Shown: positions 1 to 12,439, counted from the stretch's first letter. The stretch: 64,000 nucleotides of DNA from Reticulitermes speratus (GCA_021186555.1 JAJKFL010000005.1:6155678-6219677); one strand, 5' to 3'. Translations and numbers: made by a program. Notes: generated from the letters alone by a model not told the origin.

Positions 1-194
1 GATACACGAAAAATAACTTAGTCTCAAAATTGTATCCTTCGGACCTCATGTCTGTTTCCCAGTGTACAAACAGCGTAAATAACACTTAGCTGCACGCAGG
101 AGACATTTTTTTTGAAAAGCTGAGAGTTACTAATTCTGTCAAAAATTTCCCCTCACATTACGCTGAATTCGAGGATCCGTTAGCGCATTGAAAA

Positions 195-478
195 TAAATT
201 TTTACTATAAAAACTCAAACCAATATCTGTCCTAACAACTAAATTCTATCTATTATATAGAACTAAATGTTTCGACATATCTTAGGTCATCCTCAGGCTC
301 ACAATGAGCTTTTAAAAAACATATTGAGGAATATATATCTTTCTCAATATGTTGAGACCAGTTGTGTTTAAAAGGCCAACTATGAACCTAAGGATGACCT
401 GAGATAGGTCGAAACATGTAGTTCTATATAATAAATAAAATTTACTTGTGTTTGGACAGATATTGATTTAAATTTTTT
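195..478. mobile_element. Palindromic hammerhead-motif element 1
   Basis: Two inverted arms, about 200-268 and 409-477, share the AGAACTA/TAGTTCT and CAATATCTGTCC/GGACAGATATTG blocks. Each arm ends inward in a hammerhead-like motif: minus strand at 264-297 and plus strand at 387-420. The plus copy has CTAAGGA where CTGAWGA is expected; the minus copy keeps CTGAGGA. Stem II of the plus copy can pair as GACCT/AGGTC just before GAAAC. It looks like an old copy. Element borders are approximate and no clear target duplication was found. Positions 1-194 hold nothing I recognise. Confidence 0.55.
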
Positions 479-506
479 GTACTTTTAACAAGACAACGGG
501 ATGAAG

Positions 507-1174
507 TTCTTTAAAATTAACTTTACTCTTTGTTCACCGTGCATTGTGGTATTAATAAACACTTATTAACCAACAGTTGCACTATTAACGTAGATTGTCA
601 CTTAAAATCACTTAAAATACCCTACATATGTTTCGGTCGTCGAGCGACCATCATCAGGGGCTTCAATATATGTACAAGCTTCACTACGCACTTTCACTTT
701 TCGTTGCTGGTTCGTTGATGTACACTGGGGGGTTCCTTATACACGCCGTATTTATGTAGGGGGTGGCGTTAGATTTTTGGTGATGATCGTTGTATGTTGT
801 GCTGCTTCGCTGTGGGAATATATTATGGTGTTGGTTTTGTGGTTGTATACTACCGTCAACGCAGAACAATGAATACAACCACAAAACCAACACCATAATA
901 TATTCCCACAGCAAAGCAGCTCAACATACAACGATCACCACCAAAAAACTAACGCCACCCCATACATAAATACAGCGTGTATAAAGAACCCCCCAGTGTA
1001 CATTAACGAACCAGCAACGAAAAGTGAAAGTGCGTAGTGAAGTTTGTACATATATAGAAGCCCCTGATGATGGTCGCTCGACGACCGAAACATATGTAGG
1101 GTATTTTAAGTGATTTTAAGTGACAATCTACGTCAGTAGTGCAACTGTTGGTTAAAAAGTGTTTCTTTAAAATT
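507..1174. mobile_element. Palindromic hammerhead-motif element 2, long hairpin
   Basis: The direct repeat TTCTTTAAAATT at 507-518 and 1163-1174 looks like a target duplication. Inside the left one comes a single-sided tail with CACCGTGCATTG (533-544). Two long inverted arms follow (about 570-850 and 873-1158), meeting near 860. Motifs lie at 621-660 (minus) and 1061-1101 (plus), with stem I CCC/GGG, core CTGATGA, stem II GGTCG/CGACC and palindromic stem III ACATATGT. The arms are nearly identical, so a transcript would fold into a hairpin of about 280 bp. ORFs here are hairpin artefacts. Confidence 0.7.
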
Positions 1175-1217
1175 GTTACTAATTTCTATAGCCACCACAG
1201 AATATACGTATATTAAT

Positions 1218-1500
1218 ACAAACGAGGGGCCGGTGTAGCGATGTAGATATAGCAAATTCCTATGCACTCGAAGGGCAGGCTTTTAATCCCGGTGGGGATA
1301 AGCGGTTTCCTCCAGACAGGCCATAGGGTCCACCGAGAAGCTTTGACCATGTGTACGGCTCTTTCCCGGGTTAAAGAGGCCGAGGCTTGGTGCTGAGCAC
1401 AACCCTTCCATCTACCGCTAAGGTTAAGAATGGTTATAGCTACATCTATACGCTCACCTGTGTCTTCACGGCATGTTACTGGGTGGCCTTTACCTTGATA
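1218..1500 (+). repeat. Decayed SINE-like repeat
   Basis: Begins GGGGCCGGTGTAGCGATGTAG and ends in TGGCCTTTACCTTG, resembling the CTTTACC tail of SINE-A elsewhere in this window. It contains TTCCCGGGTTAAAGAGGCCG, close to the SINE-A block TCCCGGGGGTAAAGCGGCCG. The phrase GCCGGTGTAGCGATGTAG recurs at 29868-29886. An old SINE of a related family is the best reading; A and B boxes are not convincing. Confidence 0.45.
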
Positions 1501-2540
1501 CAAAAATTGGCCACGGTAATCAATGTTCTTTTTTATCCGAAAATCACACGCTCGTCATTCCACGGGGGGGGGGGGGGGACTGGCGTATTTATATCGCCAT
1601 TTTGTAAACAACTCAACCAAAAAAAAACACAAAACAAAGAACAGAGAGAGAGAAAATGGAAGAGGAAACATACAGATCGATAAAGAAAGAGAAATTACAT
1701 AGCGAGCAACAAAGAGGGTATGAGGAAAAGAGAAAATAGACGGGAGAAAAATCAAAGAACAAGCCTGTATGCTGGAAGTCAGGAATGCCTTTGTGTACAA
1801 GAATGCCTGCACAGTACCAACACAATGACTGTAGTCGCAAGGTTTGTGCTGCTCAGACAGCGATAAGAAGTCCTACGTGCAAATGTCAGTATTTCACGGC
1901 TATTCACCACGCCAGTTTGTGTAACGTTATATCAAACACATATCTTACTCGCTCTATTTTACTTCAAATTATTTAAAAACTTCTGCAGAGAACTGATCCA
2001 CTCTTTGTTCCATTAACCATTTAAAGTCCGATATTCATCTAAGAAAATGTTTACAAATTAACTTCCTGCCACTACCGTTCTATTACAAACATCAATTTGT
2101 TGATGTTTTTTGGAAGTAATCGACGTTATGAAAACAATACTTAATATATAAGACGACAAACAATAAAGTTCAGGGACTGATACTATCACGAAAATATTGT
2201 TTTCAGAATAAAATAATTGCAGGCGGTAACTTTTATTTCATGTTATGACCGCCAGGGATTAAAGAGAAGAAAGTTTTAGAGCCATCAATTCTTTCATTGC
2301 AGCCCCGCGTGTTTTGTTATGGAGCAGAGAGCGAACGACACTTTTTTTTTTCCAAATTTAGGAAAACGGTTACAAAAACATACAAAATTCTTTAAATTCT
2401 TCTATGGAATAACGCTCCATCTCTTACGAGAGTCTTTGAGTCCTTTAAGACATTCAAAAATGGAAAGGAGTGCCTTGAAGATTAAACAAGAAATTGAGAG
2501 CTGTCAGCTGCTCTAAATCTAGAAACAGTTATACAAAAAA
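1501..2540. other. No gene recognised
   Basis: Holds a 14-base G run (about 1565-1578) and a purine-rich stretch at 1640-1750. The overlapping ORFs there are low-complexity. The rest is AT-rich sequence in which I see no gene or repeat. Confidence 0.5.
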
Positions 2541-2660
2541 TAATAAAACCAACGAATGCACTATATTGACCACTTTTATTATGGCCTATTTCCCCTCACC
2601 CTACACGTGTTTCGGAACTTTAAAGTTCCATCCTCAGGGGTTTGTCGTGTGCTACCAATT
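2541..2660 (-). mobile_element. Solo hammerhead-like motif with flank
   Basis: Minus-strand motif at 2599-2640: stem I CCCC/GGG, a core of CTGAGGA, stem II GGAACTTTA/TAAAGTTCC, GAAAC, and stem III ACACGTGT. The outer flank carries ACCAACGAATGCAC, the arm end of the paired elements (compare CCAACGAAATGCAC at 39596). The partner arm is missing. The block 2661-3340 downstream is unrecognised. Confidence 0.55.
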
Positions 2661-3339
2661 ATTCACATATTAAAACAAATACACAATATGTACAATAGTC
2701 TGTTAAAGTCTTAAAACCATAGGTAAATGAATATTCAGAACCCTTTTAAAATTGTACGATATGTACTGTAGTCTGTTAGAATCTTAAAATCTCACGTAAA
2801 TGTATATTTAAAACCTGTTTTTAAAAAGTTGTGAACTGTCCGTAATATTCACTGTTTGTTTACGGAACTACTGGCGTAATTTCTACAACTCCTTGTTCCA
2901 TTTCTTGTGTGTTGTGATACTACTGTGATAATACTGTGAAAGTTATACAAAAGTTCGTGAAATGTTCAACAGAGAGCGCCAAAGTGCCCTGAAATTGATG
3001 GAGGACATATCAACTGGAAGTGAGGTCGTCAGATTCTTCGTTATGATTAGGGAACTAGGAAAACGTGAGCGAAATGTTTTTTTCCCACAGTCTCACGAAA
3101 GATTAAAATGATCAGTTATTCAAAAGGACGTGAAGATTCCATCCAAACTTATCAGAGCAATCCATAAATTTACAACTGCATTTTTTACAGCAGACGGGTT
3201 TTCGGTGTTTCGGCACGATCCTGAAATAAAATTTCAGAGCGTCGATTGGGGAACAAAATCATCAACAAAGCCCCAAAATTTTCGCTTCCAAAAGTATAGG
3301 AACCAAAGAATGTTTATCACGTCTTTTGTATAACACAGG

Positions 3340-3790
3340 ATGATTCACAAAGAATTTTCGCCTGAAGGAAAAAAAGAGTGAAAAGTGAATTCTACATGCA
3401 GGTGATGGAAAGGTTATTGAAGGGGGTGTAGAGGGCGACGTCGCAATTTCGAGAGGAAGACATTTGATTTATTTTGCACGTCAACGCCCGTGCTCATTCT
3501 GTCATGACGAAGATCTTCCTGGCGAAATGCGGCGTGGTGAAAATCAGCCACAAACCTTACGCACATAAAATCCATCTAGCTATTTTCTTTTCCCCAACGT
3601 AAGTACCGCCCTCAAGAAGAATATTTCTGAATATCAAGGATATCAGTGACAGGGTAATACCCGAATTACATGTAGTTCCTTTGGATATCTTCGATGATAT
3701 TTCTGAAACTTTAATAAAGATTTAAAAGAGTGTTTTCCCGTCAAATGAGACTACGTTGAAGGGAAATAAAACAGATTTCTCCTGACATGT
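3340..3790 (+). pseudogene. Mariner-family transposase remnant
   Basis: Frame-broken translation of the plus strand gives phrases typical of the C-terminal half of mariner transposases: 'ILHVNARAHS' near 3470-3500 (family motif HHDNARPH, holding the second catalytic Asp, here mutated), then 'FLAKCGVVKISHKPY' near 3512-3570, and 'DYVEGK' near 3750-3772 just before the usual end. Several stops and shifts interrupt it. No inverted ends were found. The identification rests on remembered family motifs. Confidence 0.6.
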
Positions 3791-4095
3791 ACCTGTTCTG
3801 ACAGACTGAGTACCGAAACTTTATTGTTTGAATACGTAAATACACTTTGAATTTCATGAGTTAGGTGTGCTTTCTTTAAACAAAGGGCAGGCAATAAAAC
3901 CCCTATTCCAAGGTCATCTCTCGGTTTTACTACGTGTTTTTTTTTTTTACTTTGGATTTCGATGACCTGGTAACAAGTGAACGCTTGAAAGCTCTCTGGA
4001 GAATTTAATTTTCGGTCCTGTCGCTTGAATATGAAGCCCAAATCAACGTGAAAAAATTTTCTAAAAAAAAAAATACCTTCACTTAACTGGCACAC

Positions 4096-4098
<3 letters not shown>

Positions 4099-4136
<38 letters not shown>
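4099..4136. repeat. (GT)n microsatellite
   Basis: Uninterrupted GT dinucleotide run of about 19 units. It creates the His-Thr run in the minus-strand reading frame, which is not a gene. Confidence 0.95.
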
Positions 4137-4141
<5 letters not shown>

Positions 4142-4223
4142 CGCACGCGGCTCTGTGTATAGTCCCTTATTATAATCTAACATTTCATTTGAAAGAATTT
4201 TCCACATGGTAAATATTTCATGC

Positions 4224-4462
4224 TGCACTGTCTAAGGTGTAGGCCTGCGGCCGCTCGCTTGCTGGGATTGCGGGTTCGAATCCCACCGGAGGCATGGATG
4301 TTCGTCTCTTGTGAATGTTGTGTGTTGTACAGGTAGAGGCATCTGCGACGGGCCGATCCCTCATTCAGAGGAGCCCTACCGACTGTGTGTCTGAGCGTGA
4401 TCTAAAAACCTCAACAATGAGTCGGCCTAGGCACGAGTTGGGCTGTTGCGCCACAGTGATAA
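4224..4462 (+). repeat. SINE-B, tRNA-derived
   Basis: Plus-strand copy of a tRNA-derived SINE. The B box is GCGGGTTCGAATCCCACC (4271-4288). It is followed by the shared body with GTTGTGTGTTGTACAGGTAG and the 3' block GGGCTGTTGCGCCA (4439-4452). The tRNA head has lost part of its A-box region. Other copies lie at 11165, 11495, 37600, 55281 and 56245. Confidence 0.75.
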
Positions 4463-4498
4463 AATGTTTAATCAAATTTATGGGAGATAAAATACTGT

Positions 4499-7400
4499 TT
4501 TGTGCTGTGTGATATCTGTGCTGTGTGATATCTGTGCTGTGTGATATCTGTGCTGTGTGATCTGTGCTGTGTGATATCTGTGCTGTGTGATATCTGTGCT
4601 GTGTGATATATGTGCTGTGTGATATCTGTGCTGTGTGATATCTGTGCTGTGTGATATCTGTGCTGTGTGATATCTGTGATGTGTGATATATGTGCTGTGT
4701 GATATCTGTGCTGTGTGATATCTGTGCTGTGTGATATCTGTGCTGTGTGATATCTGTGCTGTGTGATATATGTGCTGTGTGATATCTGTGCTGTGTGATA
4801 TATGTGCTGTGTGATATCTGTGCTGTGTGATATATGTGCTGTGTGATATCTGTGCTGTGTGATATCTGTGCTGTGTGATATCTGTGCTGTGTGATATATG
4901 TGCTGTGTGATATCTGTGCTGTGTGATATATGTGCTGTGTGATATCTGTGCTGTGTGATATCTGTGCTGTGTGATATCTGTGCTGTGTGATATATGTGCT
5001 GTGTGATATCTGTGCTGTGTGATATCTGTGCTGTGTGATATCTGTGCTGTGTGATATCTGTGCTGTGTGATATCTGTGCTGTGTGATATATGTGCTGTGT
5101 GATATCTGTGCTGTGTGATATCTGTGCTGTGTGATATCTGTGCTGTGTGATATATGTGCTGTGTGATATCTGTGCTGTGTGATATATGTGCTGTGTGATA
5201 TCTGTGCTGTGTGATATATGTGCTGTGTGATATATGTGCTGTGTGATATCTGTGCTGTGTGATATCTGTGCTGTGTGATATCTGTGCTGTGTGATATCTG
5301 TGCTGTGTGATATCTGTGCTGTGTGATATCTGTGCTGTGTGATATCTGTGCTGTGTGATATCTGTGCTGTGTGATATCTGTGCTGTGTGATATATGTGCT
5401 GTGTGATATATGTGCTGTGTGATATCTGTGCTGTGTGATATATGTGCTGTGTGATATCTGTGCTGTGTGATATATGTGCTGTGTGATATATGTGCTGTGT
5501 GATATATGTGCTGTGTGATATATGTGCTGTGTGATATATGTGCTGTGTGATATATGTGCTGTGTGATATCTGTGCTGTGTGATATCTGTGCTGTGTGATA
5601 TCTGTGCTGTGTGATATCTGTGCTGTGTGATATCTGTGCTGTGTGATATCTGTGCTGTGTGATATCTGTGCTGTGTGATATATGTGCTGTGTGATATATG
5701 TGCTGTGTGATATCTGTGCTGTGTGATATCTGTGCTGTGTGATATATGTGCTGTGTGATATCTGTGCTGTGTGATATATGTGCTGTGTGATATATGTGCT
5801 GTGTGATATATGTGCTGTGTGATATCTGTGCTGTGTGATATATGTGCTGTGTGATATATGTGCTGTGTGATATATGTGCTGTGTGATATATGTGCTGTGT
5901 GATATATGTGCTGTGTGATATCTGTGCTGTGTGATATCTGTGCTGTGTGATATCTGTGCTGTGTGATATATGTGCTGTGTGATATATGTGCTGTGTGATA
6001 TATGTGCTGTGTGATATATGTGCTGTGTGATATATGTGCTGTGTGATATATGTGCTGTGTGGATATATGTGCTGTGTGATATATGTGCTGTGTGATATAT
6101 GTGCTGTGTGATATCTGTGCTGTGTGATATCTGTGCTGTGTGATATATGTGCTGTGTGATATATGTGCTGTGTGATATATGTGCTGTGTGATATATGTGC
6201 TGTGTGATATATGTGCTGTGTGATATATGTGCTGTGTGATATATGTGCTGTGTGATATATGTGCTGTGTGATATATGTGCTGTGTGATATATGTGCTGTG
6301 TGATATATGTGCTGTGTGATATATGTGCTGTGTGATATATGTGCTGTGTGATATCTGTGCTGTGTGATATCTGTGCTGTGTGATATATGTGCTGTGTGAT
6401 ATATGTGCTGTGTGATATATGTGCTGTGTGATATATGTGCTGTGTGATATATGTGCTGTGTGATATATGTGCTGTGTGATATATGTGCTGTGTGATATAT
6501 GTGCTGTGTGATATATGTGCTGTGTGATATATGTGCTGTGTGATATATGTGCTGTGTGATATATGTGCTGTGTGATATCTGTGCTGTGTGATATCTGTGC
6601 TGTGTGATATATGTGCTGTGTGATATATGTGCTGTGTGATATATGTGCTGTGTGATATATGTGCTGTGTGATATATGTGCTGTGTGATATATGTGCTGTG
6701 TGATATCTGTGCTGTGTGATATATGTGCTGTGTGATATATGTGCTGTGTGATATATGTGCTGTGTGATATATGTGCTGTGTGATATATGTGCTGTGTGAT
6801 ATATGTGCTGTGTGATATATGTGCTGTGTGATATATGTGCTGTGTGATATATGTGCTGTGTGATATATGTGCTGTGTGATATATGTGCTGTGTGATAAAT
6901 GTGCTGGTGATATATTGGTAGCTGTGTGATATATGTGCTGTGTGATATATGTGCTGTGTGATATTGTGCTGTGTGATATTGTGCTGTGTGATATATGTGC
7001 TGTGTGATATTGTGCTGTGTGATATATGTGCTGTGTGATATATGTGCTGTGTGATATATGTGCTGTGTGATATATGTGCTGTGTGATATATGTGCTGTGT
7101 GATATATTGCTGTGTGATATTGTGCTGTGTGATATATGTGCTGTGTGATATGTGCTGTGTGATATATGTGCTGTGTGATATATGTGCTGTGTGATATATG
7201 TCTGTGTGATATATGTGCTGTGTGATATATGTGCTGTGTGATATATGTGCTGTGTGATAATGTGCTGTGTGATATTGTGCTGTGTGATATATGTGCTGTG
7301 TGATATATGTGCTGTGTGATATATGTGCTGTGTGATATATGTGCTGGTGATAATGTGCTGTGTGATATATGTGCTGTGTGATATATGTGCTGTGTGATAT

Positions 7401-9685
7401 ATGTGCTGTGTGATATATGTGCTGTGTGATATATGTGCTGTGTGATATTGTGCTGTGTGATATATGTGCTGTGTGATATATGTGCTGTGTGATATATGTG
7501 CTGTGTGATATATGTGCTTGTGATATATGTGCTGTGTGATATATGTGCTGTGTGATATATGTGCTGTGTGATATATGTGCTGTGTGATATCTGTGCTGTG
7601 TGATATATGCTGTGTGAATGTGCTGTGTGATATATGTGCTGTGTGATATTGTGCTGTGTGATATAGTGCTGGATATCTGTGCTGTGTGATATTGTGCTGT
7701 GTGATATATGTGCTGTGTGATATCTGTGCTGTGTGATATATGTGCTGTGTGATATTGTGCGTGTGATATATGTGCTGTGTGATATATTGTGCTGTGTGAT
7801 ATATGTGCTGTGTGATATATGTGCTGTGTGATATCTGTGTTGTGTGATATATGTGCGTGTGATATATGTGCTGTGTGATATATGTGCTGTGTGATATATG
7901 TGCTGTGTGATATCTGTGCTGTGTGATATATGTGCTGTGTGATATATGTGCTGTGTGATATATGTGCTGTGTGATATATGTGCTGTGTGATATCTGTGCT
8001 GTGTGATATTGTGCTGTGTGATATATGTGCTGTGTGATATATGTGCTGTGTGATATATGTGCTGTGTGATATCTGTGCTGTGTGATATATGTGCTGTGTG
8101 ATATATGTGCTGTGTGATATATGTGCTGTGTGATATATGTGCTGTGTGATATTGTGCTGTGTGATATATGTGCTGTGTGATATATGTGCTGTGTGATATA
8201 TGTGCTGTGTGATATCTGTGCTGTGTGATATATGTGCTGTGTGATATTGTGCTGTGTGATATATGTGCTGTGTGATATATGTGCTGTGTGATATATGTGT
8301 AGTGTGTGATATCTGTGCTGTGTGATATCTGTGCTGTGTGATATATGTGCTGTGTGATATATGTGCTGTGTGATATATGTGCTGTGTGATATATGTGCTG
8401 TGTGATATATGTGCTGTGTGATATATGTGCTGTGTGATATATGTGCTGTGTGATATATGTGCTGTGTGATATATGTGCTGTGTGATATATGTGCTGTGTG
8501 ATATATGTGCTGTGTGATATATGTGCTGTGTGATATATGTGCTGTGTGATATATGTGCTGTGTGATATATGTGCTGTGTGATATATGTGCTGTGTGATAT
8601 ATGTGCTGTGTGATATATGTGCGTGTGATATATGTGCTGTGTGATATATGTGCTGTGTGATATCTGTGCTGTGTGATATCTGTGCTGTGTGATATATGTG
8701 CTGTGTGATATATGTGCTGTGTGATATATGTGCTGTGTGATATATGTGCTGTGTGATATCTGTGCTGTGTGATATATGTGCTGTGTGATATCTGTGCTGT
8801 GTGATATCTGTGCTGTGTGATATCTGTGCTGTGTGATATATGTGCTGTGTGATATATGTGCTGTGTGATATATGTGCTGTGTGATATATGTGCTGTGTGA
8901 TATATGTGCTGTGTGATATATGTGCTGTGTGATATATGTGCTGTGTGATATATGTGCTGTGTGATATATGTGCTGTGTGATATATGTGCTGTGTGATATC
9001 TGTGCTGTGTGATATCTGTGCTGTGTGATATATGTGCTGTGTGATATATGTGCTGTGTGATATCTGTGCTGTGTGATATCTGTGCTGTGTGATATATGTG
9101 CTGTGTGATATATGTGCTGTGTGATATATGTGCTGTGTGATATCTGTGCTGTGTGATATCTGTGCTGTGTGATATCTGTGCTGTGTGATATATGTGCTGT
9201 GTGATATCTGTGCTGTGTGATATCTGTGCTGTGTGATATATGTGCTGTGTGATATCTGTGCTGTGTGATATCTGTGCTGTGTGATATATGTGCTGTGTGA
9301 TATATGTGCTGTGTGATATCTGTGCTGTGTGATATCTGTGCTGTGTGATATCTGTGCTGTGTGATATCTGTGCTGTGTGATATCTGTGCTGTGTGATATC
9401 TGTGCTGTGTGATATCTGTGCTGTGTGATATATGTGCTGTGTGATATCTGTGCTGTGTGATATCTGTGCTGTGTGATATCTGTGCTGTGTGATATCTGTG
9501 CTGTGTGATATATGTGCTGTGTGATATCTGTGCTGTGTGATATCTGTGCTGTGTGATATCTGTGCTGTGTGATATCTGTGCTGTGTGATATATGTGCTGT
9601 GTGATATATGTGCTGTGTGATATCTGTGCTGTGTGATATCTGTGCTGTGTGATATCTGAGCTGTGTGATATCTGAGCTGTGTGAT
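4499..9685. repeat. 16-bp satellite array, about 324 units
   Basis: Tandem array of TGTGCTGTGTGATATM (M = C or A). The unit is 16 bp and the array about 5.19 kb. Units differ mainly at one position, giving TATC or TATA types. TATC dominates at both ends and TATA in the middle. Pairs of TATC units recur about every 220-240 bp between 6105 and 6600, a sign of higher-order duplication. Units at about 6890-7860 carry many one- or two-base deletions. There is no ORF of note and no known function. Confidence 0.97.
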
Positions 9686-10610
9686 TAGCTTTGCATCAAT
9701 AGCTTTTTACTACAATAAATGAACAACATAACGTCTTGTGGCGTTGATGTGGCCGTCGCAGACCCAGCGGGGCGGAGGAGCCCCGCGTATCAGAGGGCCC
9801 CCAGGACATACAGAACATTAAAACTAATTGGACTAGATTCCTTTCTTCTGAGAGAAGGCAGGGTTTTAGAGTTCTGGGAGTAACTTCGCCAAACACTATA
9901 GGAGGGCCTCCGAATGTCAAGTACCGGTAAGCAAAATACCAGATAATGTTCTTCGAAATTATCTGCGCTCCTGTGATGTGTGTTTATTCACACTTGATTC
10001 TGTCGAAACATTAACATAAGCATATAAATATTAATTAAAAATCTATTGACCTTGATGCTGTATTTTTCAGTGTTGATTGTAATTAGTTAGTAAAAAAATA
10101 ATATTTACTTCCCAGACGTATAGTGAGACATAACATACAGAAATGAATTATTTTAGTGGACATGCGCAAATAGATTAAATCACACTCTGTATGTAAATAT
10201 TACAGACTTTTATACATAAAACATAAAGTTATGTGTGAATCTAGCAATACGGAAGATATGACGTTGAATTATTGAGGTTTTAAAACACTGTTCCTTTTAC
10301 AGTCCTAGGAGGCACTAAATTCACGTATTCGTAAACATTTCCCGAATGAAGATTTATATGACAGGCTTAATGCACGTGAATGAGAGGCTTCATTATAACA
10401 TCAGGTACACAGAATTAAACCGTTCTGACGGATTAGTGTAGTTACGTACACAGTACAACCGAACTGTTACTGTCGATGCATTAAAACGGATATTTTAGTG
10501 TTCTTTCTTGGATAACACAGAGTGTTGCGACTTCTAACTTACTTCATAAAGTTTTGTGGTGTTTTTATTTTCGCGCACTGTCTTCTACTTGACTAGTTCT
10601 ATATATTTAC
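9686..10610. other. No gene recognised
   Basis: 9723-9920 has a GC-richer block with a 74-codon minus-strand ORF that I do not recognise. The remainder is AT-rich and featureless. Confidence 0.4.
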
Positions 10611-11016
10611 ATTTGGTGATACTAACTAACTAACTAACTAACTCCATGTAGCACAGTCCTTCTTGAGAAGCTAACAGGTCGTCAGCTAGTCAAGAGATTC
10701 CCCGCGTTTTATGGAACCCGAAGGTTCACTACCGCACTCACAACAGCCCGCCACCTGTCCCTATCCTGAGCCGTATCAATCCAGTCCATGCCCCCCCATC
10801 CCACTTCTTCAAGATCTATTTTAATATCATCCTCCCATCTACGCGTGGGTCTTCCAAGTGGTCTCCTTCCCTCAGGTCACCCCACCAAAACCCTGTATGC
10901 ACCTCTCCCCTCACCCATACGTGCTACATGCCCTGTCCATCTCATTCTTCTTGATTTGATCACCCGTATAATATTTGGTGATGAGTACAGATCATTAAGT
11001 TCTTATATTTGGTGAT
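10611..11016 (-). mobile_element. LINE-alpha 3' end, 5'-truncated, with target duplication
   Basis: Minus-strand 3' end of a non-LTR retrotransposon. The reverse-strand translation holds the C-terminal tail of the polyprotein with 'LGRPRR' and 'DWI' phrases, followed by a 3' UTR and a 4-bp tandem tail (ACTA on the plus strand, 10621-10642). Target duplication ATTTGGTGAT lies at 10611-10620 and 11007-11016. Related copies are at 12655, 43085 (plus strand), 58987, and decayed at 48630 and 61345. Target-primed insertion with 5' truncation explains the structure. Confidence 0.8.
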
Positions 11017-11164
11017 AGGCTGTGAATTGAAATCACACAAGACTAACATAACTGCCACATACTTTTCACTGAAAGGGAAGTTATGCCTCATGCTAGAAAG
11101 GGTTAGAAGATATTTGAAGAAATACTGTTCTTTGAAGAATTAGGCAAATTCTGATACACTGAAG

Positions 11165-11365
11165 GAGACACTTTTTTTTCCTATGGCTCGACAGCCCTAT
11201 ATGGGCCTGGGCCTCCTCGTTTCGTCGAGGTTTCACGATCACACACATTTTAGACACACCACAGTCGGTAGGACTCCTCTGGACGAGGGACCAGCCCGTC
11301 GCAGAGACCTCTACCTGACAACACACAACACTCACAACAGACAGACATACATGCCCTAGGCGGGA
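11165..11365 (-). repeat. SINE-B body, minus strand
   Basis: Minus-strand SINE-B: GGCGCAACAGCCCC-like end (here CGACAGCCC at about 11190), ACCACAGTCGGTAGGACTCC, and CTCTACCTGACAACACACAA up to 11331. The tRNA head is missing and replaced by a T-rich stretch. A second head-bearing piece lies 130 bp further on. Confidence 0.7.
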
Positions 11366-11494
11366 TTTTTTTTTAAATCTCTTGTCCCTATGCGATTTTT
11401 TTTTTTTGCGTGTCCGGGGATTTTCCCCTTTGATCCATTTTTGTACTGTTTTAGATCCTTTCGTCCTTCATGTCACTTTACGTTCCATATTACC

Positions 11495-11625
11495 GTCCTT
11501 ACAACAAACACAACACAAACATCCATGCCCCCGGTGGGATTCGAACCCACAATCCCAGTAAGAGAACGGCCGAAGACCCACGCCTTAGAACGCACGGCCA
11601 CTGGGATCGGCGAAGAAGAAACTAC
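11495..11625 (-). repeat. SINE-B tRNA head, minus strand
   Basis: Head of SINE-B: B box as GGGATTCGAACCCACAATCC (11535-11554) and A-box region GGCCACTGGGATCGGC (11596-11611). It starts after a CACAACACAAACATC junction resembling the SINE body. It may be a second, truncated copy or the head of the preceding copy split by about 130 bp of inserted sequence. Confidence 0.65.
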
Positions 11626-11789
11626 CTACCGATATTAAAGTGTGAACGGACTCGGACAGGAAAATCAAGTCCAGTTAAGTACGGCCAATGTACAACTTAT
11701 TAAGTTCACTTCACGGCAGCGCATTCGACAAAAGTTATTTTACAGCGTTGTCTACAAATTCAGATCTGCAGAAACGTCGAGCAATACTC

Positions 11790-11935
11790 CGTAACGATAT
11801 AATTAGAATATCTTTGAAGAACACGAGTTTTGAGATCTGCGCTGTTCTGGGATATTACGCAGCGTTGAATGGTAGTTCTGTACCGACGTTTCGGGAAAAC
11901 CTATCGGTCTCATCTTCAAGGGTGGAGAAGTCTAA
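11790..11935 (-). mobile_element. Solo hammerhead-like motif, ACGTCGG subtype
   Basis: Minus-strand motif at 11882-11922: the core is CTTGAAGA with stem arms near TGAGACCGATAGG, then CCCGAAACGTCGGTAC. It is the same subtype as the pairs at 28670-28785 and 63852-63963. The flank GGGATATTACGCAGCG (11848-11863) matches the outer arms of those copies. It is a single arm of what is normally an inverted pair. Confidence 0.55.
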
Positions 11936-12439
11936 GAAGAAAGCTGAAATCAAACACGAGTTTTGAATGAAAATCAGTTGAATTTACAAGAAGTAACAGA
12001 ATATCTGACTCTAGTTGCGAAATATAGAGTTTGACGAACATAACCGCAGTTTATATCAGAATATCTCTCATTTTAGACCGATAATACTACTGTGGAACTT
12101 TATGTGAATTGCATCCATTGTCTGTGATTTAAGGTGTAATTCTGAAACTTACTGCTCTGCAGAAACAGAGAATATACGATAAGGGAAAGTTATTTTATGG
12201 CGTCCGAAAGCAGCCGAAAAGTATCACTTTTCTTGCTTGCCTGAAGTGGGGTACGTAGCCACTATCCCGAAACATAGATTTCGTACATCGTAATTCAAAC
12301 TACACAAAATGGGTAAAGTTACAATAAACTGCCGTAATATAAATAATAAAAAGTACAAAAAGAGTGATGTCGCTGTCCACGCCATAAAATTATATGGAGG
12401 AGTGGATTTATAGCTCCACTCATTCTTAAACTTGGCATT
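11936..12439. other. No gene recognised
   Basis: AT-rich sequence with no recognisable gene or repeat. 12250-12280 carries CCCGAAACATAGATTTCG, at most a trace of the dispersed motif. Confidence 0.4.

Noticed and set aside
3130..3333. 67-codon plus-strand ORF upstream of the mariner remnant
   Set aside because: Not recognisable as part of a mariner transposase and without support of its own.
3598..3606. GTAAGTACC as a splice donor
   Set aside because: It lies inside the mariner transposase remnant, so it is chance.
10621..10642. (ACTA)n as a telomere-like or regulatory repeat
   Set aside because: It is the 3' tail of a LINE-alpha insertion; the same tail occurs at 58997. No TTAGG telomere repeat is present.
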